64,000 nt of DNA from Treponema bryantii (GTDB taxonomy: Bacteria; Spirochaetota; Spirochaetia; Treponematales; Treponemataceae), in the NCBI RefSeq assembly GCF_900111035.1, contig NZ_FOFU01000002.1, positions 62,001 through 126,000 on the forward strand, read 5' to 3'. Positions 57,784-64,000 of this stretch are shown piece after piece. Position 1 is the stretch's first letter, and each line of letters opens with the position of its first letter. The position numbers were made by a program, and so were the translations under genes. The notes below the pieces were generated by a model. It saw only the letters and a program-made list of their open reading frames with translations. It did no database searches and had not been told where the DNA came from.

Positions 57784-58980
57784 ATGAAAAGATATTTTAC
57801 TCGGGCGGTTATTGTCGCTGCCTCTATTTTGTGTATTTTAACACTCGTTTCCTGCAAGAAACCTAAAAAGAAATATGTTAAGGTTGGTATTCTGCACTCC
57901 CTCACAGGTACTATGTCTATAAGTGAAGTTGGAGTTAGAGATGCAGAACTTCTTGCAATAAAAGAATTGAATGAAGCTGGAGGTGTGCTTGGCTGTCAGA
58001 TAAAAATAGTAGAAGAAGACGGCAAAAGTAATCCCCGCATGTTTGCAGAAAAAGCACGTAAACTTCTTGAGGAAGATAAGGTAGCAACTATCTTTGGCTG
58101 CTGGACTTCTGATTCCCGCAAGGCTGTCAAAAAAGTTGTAGAAGAAGATTACGGTCTTCTCTGGTATCCGGTTCAATACGAAGGCTTTGAAGCAAGCCCT
58201 AACATCATGTATATGGGAGCTGCTCCAAACCAGCAGGTAGTTCCGGCAATTGATTACTGTATTACAAACATTGGAAAACGAATATATCTTCTTGGAAGCG
58301 ATTATATTTTCCCTCGTACTGCAAATGCAATAATTAAAGCTCAGCTCAAAAACAATGGCGGAACATGCGTAGGAGAAACTTACGTTCCAATGCATGAAGC
58401 AGATTTTTCTCAGGTTATAAAGGAAATCCAGAAGCTAAAGCCAGACGTAATTATAAATACCCTGAATGGAAATTCTAACCAGTCTTTCTTTTCTCAGTTA
58501 AAATATTCTGGTATAGATGCTGACACTATTCCTGTAATGAGTTTTTCTGTTTCTGACAGCGAAATAAAATCTATAGGAATTGAAAAACTGAAAGGCCATT
58601 ATGTTGCCTGGAACTATTTTGAATCAACTGCATCTGCAAAAAACACAAGATTTGTTTCTGCTTACAAAAAAGAGTTCGGTCAGAATAAAGCTGTAGGAGA
58701 TCCTGAAGAGGCTGCATATATTGCTGTAAATCTCTGGGCTTCTGCCTGCACAAGAGCCGGAACCTTTGACGTTGAACCTGTAAGAATTGCAGCTAAGGGG
58801 CTAACCTATATCGCTCCAGAAGGAATGGTAACCCTCGAGGGCTCTAATCAGCACCTGAATAAAATAACCCGTATTGGAAAGATCAATGAAAAAGGTCAGA
58901 TAGATGAGTTGTATTCTTCCGAAGCACCCGTACGTCCAGATCCTTATCTGAGCACTTATGCGTGGGCCCGCGGATTATAA
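57784..58980 (+). CDS. Orphan UrtA/AmiC-like substrate-binding lipoprotein
   Basis: A 398-aa periplasmic lipoprotein (lipobox LTLVSC, ~24) of the urea/short-amide branch of type I binding proteins: VKVGILHSLTGTMSISEVG, GCWTSDSRKAVKKVVEEDYG, LLWYPVQYEGFE and the C-terminal DPYLSTYAWARGL. UrtA proteins normally lie with permease and ATPase genes, but none follows. Instead the gene is 18 bp behind the propeller cyclase on the same strand, with GGAGAG before the ATG. Inference: it serves as the ligand-binding partner of a signalling receptor, possibly that cyclase, rather than of an ABC importer. Confidence 0.9.
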   Translation: MKRYFTRAVIVAASILCILTLVSCKKPKKKYVKVGILHSLTGTMSISEVGVRDAELLAIKELNEAGGVLGCQIKIVEEDGKSNPRMFAEKARKLLEEDKVATIFGCWTSDSRKAVKKVVEEDYGLLWYPVQYEGFEASPNIMYMGAAPNQQVVPAIDYCITNIGKRIYLLGSDYIFPRTANAIIKAQLKNNGGTCVGETYVPMHEADFSQVIKEIQKLKPDVIINTLNGNSNQSFFSQLKYSGIDADTIPVMSFSVSDSEIKSIGIEKLKGHYVAWNYFESTASAKNTRFVSAYKKEFGQNKAVGDPEEAAYIAVNLWASACTRAGTFDVEPVRIAAKGLTYIAPEGMVTLEGSNQHLNKITRIGKINEKGQIDELYSSEAPVRPDPYLSTYAWARGL

Positions 58981-58994
58981 TCTGTAATTACAGT

Positions 58995-61913
58995 TTATAA
59001 ATGAACATTTCCTGTAAGAGAGGTTGATCTTTCAACCTCTTCTTTTTTTGCATAGAGATGAGGCTGTCTTGTCGTAACGGTGGTTCCTTTTCCAATTTCG
59101 CTCTTAATATCAATTGTTCCGTTCATAAGATATAACAGGGTTTTAGCTATACTCAAACCAAGACCTGCACTCTGAATACTGGCATTAACCTCGTTATCTT
59201 CCCGCGCAAAACTTTTGCAGATATAAGGAATAAATTCCGGTGAAATTCCAATTCCAGTATCTTCACAGATAAAAGTTATAATACATTCATTCGGATTTTC
59301 AGCCTGTTCCTGTCTGAGTCCAAAACGGATTTTTCCGCCTTCAGGAGTATATTTTATTGCATTCATTAAGATGTTCATTACAACATTTGTTGTATGCATA
59401 ATATCCTGATAAATATACGGATTAGTAATTTCCGACCAGTATTCTACTTCGATTCCTTTTTCATTTACATCTTTTTCAATAAGGGCATAGGTCTTTTCCA
59501 TAGCCTTTGTAATATCAATAGGAACCTCATTCAGCTGGATATCACCGTTTTCCATCTGGGCAAGCTCATAAACATTGTTTATAAAGCTGAGCATATGTTC
59601 TTCTGATTTTTCAATTTTCTTTATATTTGCAAGAGCCGCAGAGTTGTCTTTCACGCTGTTCTTGATTTCATTTGTGAGACCGACCATTGTCTGCATGTCT
59701 TCGAGAATATTGTGTGAGACATTGTACATGAAAATATTTTTTGCGCGGTTTGCATTTGAAGCAAGGTCTGCAGTTCTCTGTAATTCAATTTTTCGGACAA
59801 GTTCTGCCTCTGCATCTGCCTTTGCCCTTTCTTCCAGAGTAATATCATTAAGGAATACGTAAAAAATATCACCGTAATTTTTTGTCTTTACAAAACGTCC
59901 ATAATCCTTTACGTATTTTACAGAACCATCCTTTGCCTTTATCCTATATTCAACATAATCAATATTGTTATGTTCTGTAATTTGCATATCAATGCTTCTC
60001 TGCACGCGGGTAAAGTCATCAGGATGAACAATTCCACAGAACGAGTTTCCTACATAATCCCGGAATTCTTCAGCTGTCGAACATCCGTACATGCGGATAA
60101 GTTCGTTGTTAAAGGAAATAAGTTCCAGGCCGCCATCTGCATGATAAGAGAAGAATCCTCCAGGAATTCCTTCTGCAACCTCATTCGCAGCCATCAGCAT
60201 ATCTTCGCTAAGAGACGTTCTGGTTTTAGCAAAATCTCTGAGTGTGATATTTCCACAGGAAAGGACTGAAGATTTTTTCAGGTATGCTTCAAATTCTTTT
60301 ACAGGAAGCGGCTTTGAAAAATAATAGCCCTGTATGTAATCACAGCCAAGTGTTCTTAAAATCTTAAACTGCTCTACAGTTTCGGCACCTTCGGCAATTA
60401 CAAGAAGCCCCATGCGATGAGCCATTTTAATGATATTTTCAATTACAATTTCATTTTTTACAATATTTCGTACAAAGCTGATATCAAGTTTCAGAACATT
60501 CAAAGGAAAAGTGGAGAGAGAGCCAAGAGAAGAATAACCGGCACCAAAATCATCCATCTCAATTACAAAGCCCATTTCCTGAGTTCTCTTAACCTGAGAA
60601 ATAATAAGATCCGTATTTTCCGAATAAAGAGACTCCGTTACTTCCATGTGAATAAGACTGTGGTCTATATTATATTTTTCAACAATCTGATATTGCTTAT
60701 CAATACAGCCAGACTCTATAAAATCGCGTCGGGAAACATTAACAGAAATCGGAACCAGAGGAAGTCCATCCTGTTTCCATCTCTGAATATCTTTACAAAC
60801 CTGTTCAAGAACAAAACAGTCTAGCTTTACAATAAAACCATTTCTTTCAAAAAGCGGAATAAACTGCCCCGGCGACATAAAACCATATTCAGGATGATTC
60901 CAGCGAACAAGAGCTTCTGCTCCTGCAATATTCCCACTTATTGTTTCATGCTTCGGCTGATAAAAAACCTGGAACTGACATTCTTCAAGAGCCCGCTCCA
61001 TTGTTTCTGTAATACGCTGTTCATTCAAAAGCTGACTCTGCAGTTCATCTTCAAAAAAGGCATAGTCTTTTCCATACTTACCTTTAATTCTACTGATTGA
61101 AAGGAATGCTCTGTCGCAGCAGATAACAATAGGGATCTCAACATCTATCGGAGTATAAATTCCCATCTTAACTATCTGATGAGGAATTGGTGCTTTATCA
61201 AGAATCAGTTTACTTATGCGTGTAAGGCGCTGCATATCAAAATCATGTTCTGATTCAAAGAAAAGAATATACTGGTCTCCACCATAACGGCCAGAAATTC
61301 CTTCAGGCAGAGCCTTCATCATTTCTCTTGCAGTAAACGCCAGAAACTCATTACATTTTTCTACGCCATACAAACTGTTAGAAGATTTGAAATTATCAAA
61401 ATCAAAAGCAATTAAAGAATATTTTTTTTCCGGATTGGCAGCTATAAACTGTTCCGTTTTAAGCAAAAACGCCTTTCTTGTCAAAAGTCCGGTAAGTGCA
61501 TCTCTCTCAAGTTCATCAATAGCCTTATTTGCTTCTGCAAGTTTTATGGCAGTTTTAAGGCGATTTAAAACACGTCTTTCATCATAAGGCTTTTTCAGAA
61601 AATCCAGAACCTCGAGTGTTAATAATTCAGCTTCTAAATCTGAATTTTCTATATCTGTACTAATAAGAATTGGAATCTTTTCGGTCGGAATAAAGCCACG
61701 AAGTTTTTTGACAATAGGAGCGGCCAGTCGAATATCAATAATTGCAGAAGCAATATCATAAAGACCGTTTGAAAGAATTTCAAAAACATCTTCAGGTGAA
61801 GTATCTATAACTGTGTACTGAGATGAAATAATTTCTTTCAGCAAGGCTATATTTTCAGCATTGCTGTCCACAAGGAGAATTTTAGTTTTTTCAGTGTTGT
61901 ATTGATTGCTCAT
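58995..61913 (-). CDS. REC-GGDEF(GGDQY)-EAL-PAS-histidine kinase fusion
   Basis: A 972-aa cytoplasmic hub. Residues 1-125: receiver (LLVDSNAEN, Asp in AIIDIRL, Lys in FLKKPYD). ~135-290: GGDEF domain with signature GRYGGDQYILFF, doubtful as a cyclase. ~295-550: EAL domain with the full catalytic set (EALVRW, NVSRRDF, EVTESLY, DDFGAGYSSL, KLD, QGYYFSKP). ~580-700: PAS with PAC. ~715-955: histidine-kinase module with H-box-like NVSHNILEDMQTM and ATPase motifs MNAIKYTPEGG, EDTGIGISPE, and AGLGLSIAKTLLYLMNG. It could couple c-di-GMP breakdown to phosphotransfer. It converges with the UrtA-like gene, 14 bp apart. Confidence 0.9.
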   Translation of the reverse strand: MSNQYNTEKTKILLVDSNAENIALLKEIISSQYTVIDTSPEDVFEILSNGLYDIASAIIDIRLAAPIVKKLRGFIPTEKIPILISTDIENSDLEAELLTLEVLDFLKKPYDERRVLNRLKTAIKLAEANKAIDELERDALTGLLTRKAFLLKTEQFIAANPEKKYSLIAFDFDNFKSSNSLYGVEKCNEFLAFTAREMMKALPEGISGRYGGDQYILFFESEHDFDMQRLTRISKLILDKAPIPHQIVKMGIYTPIDVEIPIVICCDRAFLSISRIKGKYGKDYAFFEDELQSQLLNEQRITETMERALEECQFQVFYQPKHETISGNIAGAEALVRWNHPEYGFMSPGQFIPLFERNGFIVKLDCFVLEQVCKDIQRWKQDGLPLVPISVNVSRRDFIESGCIDKQYQIVEKYNIDHSLIHMEVTESLYSENTDLIISQVKRTQEMGFVIEMDDFGAGYSSLGSLSTFPLNVLKLDISFVRNIVKNEIVIENIIKMAHRMGLLVIAEGAETVEQFKILRTLGCDYIQGYYFSKPLPVKEFEAYLKKSSVLSCGNITLRDFAKTRTSLSEDMLMAANEVAEGIPGGFFSYHADGGLELISFNNELIRMYGCSTAEEFRDYVGNSFCGIVHPDDFTRVQRSIDMQITEHNNIDYVEYRIKAKDGSVKYVKDYGRFVKTKNYGDIFYVFLNDITLEERAKADAEAELVRKIELQRTADLASNANRAKNIFMYNVSHNILEDMQTMVGLTNEIKNSVKDNSAALANIKKIEKSEEHMLSFINNVYELAQMENGDIQLNEVPIDITKAMEKTYALIEKDVNEKGIEVEYWSEITNPYIYQDIMHTTNVVMNILMNAIKYTPEGGKIRFGLRQEQAENPNECIITFICEDTGIGISPEFIPYICKSFAREDNEVNASIQSAGLGLSIAKTLLYLMNGTIDIKSEIGKGTTVTTRQPHLYAKKEEVERSTSLTGNVHL

Positions 61914-62011
61914 CTACAGTCGCACTTAATATATATAATTATACCACAGTTTATAGGCATTACAAATTTAATATTTCTTTCGTAAACAAGAAGTTAAGTC
62001 ACTTCTGTGCC

Positions 62012-62040
62012 TTGTCAAAACTGAAAAAATCTTTCATAAT
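62012..62040 (+). promoter_or_regulatory. Promoter giving a probable leaderless HAD transcript
   Basis: TTGTCA (62012-62017), 17-nt spacer, CATAAT (62035-62040), then only 5 nt to ATG 62046. No Shine-Dalgarno is present. Confidence 0.6.
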
Positions 62041-62045
62041 TTATT

Positions 62046-62810
62046 ATGGAAAATATATCTATCATCTTGTCCGATCTGGACGGAACTCTTTTTCACGACG
62101 ATAAATCAATTTCAGATTATTCAAAAGCTATGATTGCAGAAACACAGAAAAAAGGTGTGCTATTCGGCGTATGTACTTCACGTGCCGGAATAAATGCAAT
62201 TAAATATCTGGACGGACTTTCTCCGGATATTCTCATTACAAATGGCGGTGGCATTGTAACCTGCAGAGAAAAAATTTATTCCTGTGAGTTCTCCGTTGAA
62301 GAAATACGTACTCTTATAGACGCAACTTTTAAGGTCTTTGGACCAGATGCAGTTCTTTCTGTAGACAATGAGTTTGGACTCTACTCAAATTCAAAAGAAG
62401 AACTTCCTGATAAATTCTGGGAGTACAATGATTTTTCTGATTTCAATGAACCCTGCATGAAACTTTGTATTGAATCTCTGGACAAGGAAAAAATTGAAAA
62501 GGTTGTTTCCAGCATTGGTCTGGACAAAATTGATTATCTTCCATTTTCTGATATTCCATGGTATAAACTCAGTAAAAAGGGTGCAACAAAAGAAAAGGCT
62601 ATAGAAGCACTGTGCAGTCATTTAAAAATATCTCCCGCACAGATTGCAGCCTTTGGCGATGATTATAATGACATCGGAATGCTAAAACTCTGCGGCAAAG
62701 GCATTGCCATGAAAAACGCAATTCCAGAAGTTCAGAAAATCGCAGATGAAGTTTGTAAATCAAACGAAGCAGATGGCGTTGCAGACTGGATTAAGGAAAA
62801 TATTTTATGA
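62046..62810 (+). CDS. HAD-superfamily hydrolase, Cof type
   Basis: A 254-aa HAD phosphatase. Motif I is IILSDLDGTLFHDDKSI, motif II VCTSR, motif III GATKEKAIEALCSHLKI, and motif IV AAFGDDYNDIGMLKLCG. It is the same broad subfamily as the gene at 3041 but is clearly diverged. The message appears leaderless. It overlaps the phosphotyrosine phosphatase gene by 4 bp (ATGA), so the two phosphatases are co-translated. Its substrate is probably a small phosphorylated metabolite. Confidence 0.9.
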   Translation: MENISIILSDLDGTLFHDDKSISDYSKAMIAETQKKGVLFGVCTSRAGINAIKYLDGLSPDILITNGGGIVTCREKIYSCEFSVEEIRTLIDATFKVFGPDAVLSVDNEFGLYSNSKEELPDKFWEYNDFSDFNEPCMKLCIESLDKEKIEKVVSSIGLDKIDYLPFSDIPWYKLSKKGATKEKAIEALCSHLKISPAQIAAFGDDYNDIGMLKLCGKGIAMKNAIPEVQKIADEVCKSNEADGVADWIKENIL

Positions 62811-63253
62811 TTAAGATTTTATTTGTATGTCACGGCAATATCTGCCGCTCACCAATGGCAGAATTTGTTATGAAAGAACTGGTACGCCGCGCCGGCCGCG
62901 AGCACGAATTCTTAATTGAATCAGCCGCTACCAGTCGTGAAGAAATTGGAAACGATATACACTACGGAACCCGGACAAAACTCCGCGAAATGGGTATTCC
63001 ATTCAGCCGCCGTGCTGCCCGTCAGATTACAAATGCTGATTATGATGAGTTTGATTATCTTGTCGCAATGGACGACGAAAACGAATATTACATGAACCGC
63101 TGGTGGGCTCCAGACACTGACCATAAAATAGTACGGCTCTTATCCTTTGCAGGTAAGAGCCGTGACATTGCAGATCCATGGTATACAGGCAACTTTGACC
63201 AGACTTATGAAGATATTCTGGAAGGCTGCACTGCATTCCTGGAAAAATTATAA
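62807..63253 (+). CDS. Low-molecular-weight protein tyrosine phosphatase
   Basis: A 148-aa LMW-PTP. The P-loop FVCHGNICRSPMAEFVMKEL contains the nucleophilic Cys and the Arg of CX5R. The general-acid Asp is in IADPWYTGNFDQTYEDI. Isoleucine in GNICRS rather than threonine favours tyrosine over arginine phosphate as substrate. Translationally coupled to the HAD gene. It overlaps the gltX 3' end tail to tail by 6 bp. No BY-kinase gene is in the window. Confidence 0.93.
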   Translation: MIKILFVCHGNICRSPMAEFVMKELVRRAGREHEFLIESAATSREEIGNDIHYGTRTKLREMGIPFSRRAARQITNADYDEFDYLVAMDDENEYYMNRWWAPDTDHKIVRLLSFAGKSRDIADPWYTGNFDQTYEDILEGCTAFLEKL

Positions 63254-64000
63254 TGTAGCAATAGCTTTCTCAATTCTGGCAAGAGACTTCTCTTCGCCAA
63301 GAACTAAGATAGAACCGATGAGCGGTGGTGAAACACGGCTTCCGGTTACAGCCATTCGGATTGGCATCATAAAGTCGCCAAGTTTAATTCCAAGAGCTTC
63401 TGCCTTAGACTTAGCAAGAGCTTCTGCACCTTCGTGGTCGAGGCTGAAGCACTGGTGAACAAAGTCTTTAGCTGCTTCAAGAACTTCCTTAGTCTTTGCT
63501 GCATCAATCTTCTTTGGAACAAGCTGTTCTACTGGAGGAACTGCAGGTTCTGTAAACATAAAGTGAACCATTTCTGCTGCTTCTGTAAGGAACTTAAGAC
63601 GTTCCTGGATAAGAGGCATAAGTCCCATCAATGTCTTTTCAACATCTTCTGAACTCATGTTCATACTCTTGTCTACGCAGTAAGGCTTTCCGTCTTCGCC
63701 AAGAGCAACGCCAGAGAACTCTGGACCAACATTTGGTTTTGGCTGTGGGTTCTCAGGATTGATTTCGAGAGTTGCATCGCCAGTACCTGTAATAAATGGA
63801 AGAGTCCATTTGTACAGTTCTTCTGTTGAGAGCTGGCGGATATAGTTAGCGTTGAAATATTCAAGCTTCTTGTAGTCGAATACAGCCGGTGCCTTATTGA
63901 GGTGCTCAAGCTTAAATGCCTTTGCAAGTTCTTCCATTGTATAGAATTCTTTTCCTTCTTCGTAAGAACAACCGAGCATAGCAACGTAATTTACGATAGC
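63248..64000 (-). CDS. gltX: Glutamyl-tRNA synthetase (partial, C-terminal part)
   Basis: The last 250 residues of a class I glutamyl-tRNA synthetase; the catalytic HIGH and KMSKS regions lie beyond the window. The visible part begins AIVNYVAMLGCSYEEGKEFY, the stretch that follows KMSKS in GltX. It continues with YKKLEYFNANYIRQLSTEEL and the anticodon-binding helical domain, ending MPIRMAVTGSRVSPPLIGSI, a well-known GltX C-terminal motif. The reading frame runs open through base 64000. Confidence 0.95.
   Translation of the reverse strand, partial: AIVNYVAMLGCSYEEGKEFYTMEELAKAFKLEHLNKAPAVFDYKKLEYFNANYIRQLSTEELYKWTLPFITGTGDATLEINPENPQPKPNVGPEFSGVALGEDGKPYCVDKSMNMSSEDVEKTLMGLMPLIQERLKFLTEAAEMVHFMFTEPAVPPVEQLVPKKIDAAKTKEVLEAAKDFVHQCFSLDHEGAEALAKSKAEALGIKLGDFMMPIRMAVTGSRVSPPLIGSILVLGEEKSLARIEKAIATL

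Noticed and set aside
1-64000. tRNA, rRNA, CRISPR arrays, prophage or intact insertion sequences
   Set aside because: Reading both strands gave no cloverleaf with conserved T-arm, no rRNA core, no regular repeat-spacer array, and no transposase or phage protein.

Overview
The window looks like the chromosome of a host-associated spirochaete, most likely a gut or rumen Treponema. This rests on gene content and protein style: parAB, rsmG and rsmE of spirochaete type, many lipoproteins with loose lipoboxes, 7TM-DISM/SpoIIE and MMPL/LolA-like families, a large excess of chemosensory and second-messenger proteins, and AT-rich intergenic DNA. It is inference from remembered families, not a search. 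No rRNA, tRNA, CRISPR array or intact insertion sequence was seen.

Layout. 1-1.5 kb: parA and the start of parB (minus strand), then a ~155-bp branched palindrome. 1.8-6.1 kb: a class I methyltransferase, a HAD phosphatase and a soluble chemoreceptor whose sensor is an [FeFe]-hydrogenase H-cluster domain. 6.1-12.5 kb: a minus-strand operon of SprT-like protease, secreted protein, rsmG, M29 aminopeptidase, EAL phosphodiesterase and VanY-like lipoprotein. 12.6-14.9 kb: two lipoproteins, one with a HEYTH zinc site. 15-21.1 kb: an RND/MMPL exporter, a LolA-like protein and an outer-membrane barrel, divergent from an ArsR-type repressor. 21.1-25 kb: lrp, aminotransferase, a TPR protein with a degenerate Mrr-like domain, and rsmE. 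25.1-26.4 kb: an unclassified structured RNA followed by pta. 26.5-29 kb: an AT-rich accessory patch with two NADase-type glycan-binding paralogs and a small membrane protein. 29-39.5 kb: cstA, a SpoIIE phosphatase, a ferredoxin-type aldo-keto reductase, a GHKL ATPase, an Rrf2 regulator, a CitAB/DcuSR-type two-component pair, a PQ-loop protein and an SGNH-like protein.

39.6-62 kb is a signalling island. A tightly packed minus-strand operon (54.6 to 39.8 kb) encodes CheW, a divergent CheW, CheB, CheR, a hybrid CheA-REC, a REC-adenylate cyclase, two six-helix membrane MCPs, a membrane-anchored propeller protein and a TPR lipoprotein. It has no CheY, CheX, CheC or CheD. The likely output is cAMP rather than the flagellar motor. 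Divergent to it are a propeller-sensor adenylate cyclase and an orphan UrtA-like binding lipoprotein. They are followed by a convergent 972-aa REC-GGDQY-EAL-PAS-histidine kinase. Downstream of the che operon is a strongly predicted ~95-nt small RNA with its own promoter and terminator. The window ends with a HAD phosphatase, a low-molecular-weight tyrosine phosphatase and the 3' part of gltX.

Two general traits stand out. At least four genes have a good -10 box only 5-8 nt before the start codon and no Shine-Dalgarno, which suggests leaderless transcripts. Several families of palindromic dispersed repeats sit between genes.
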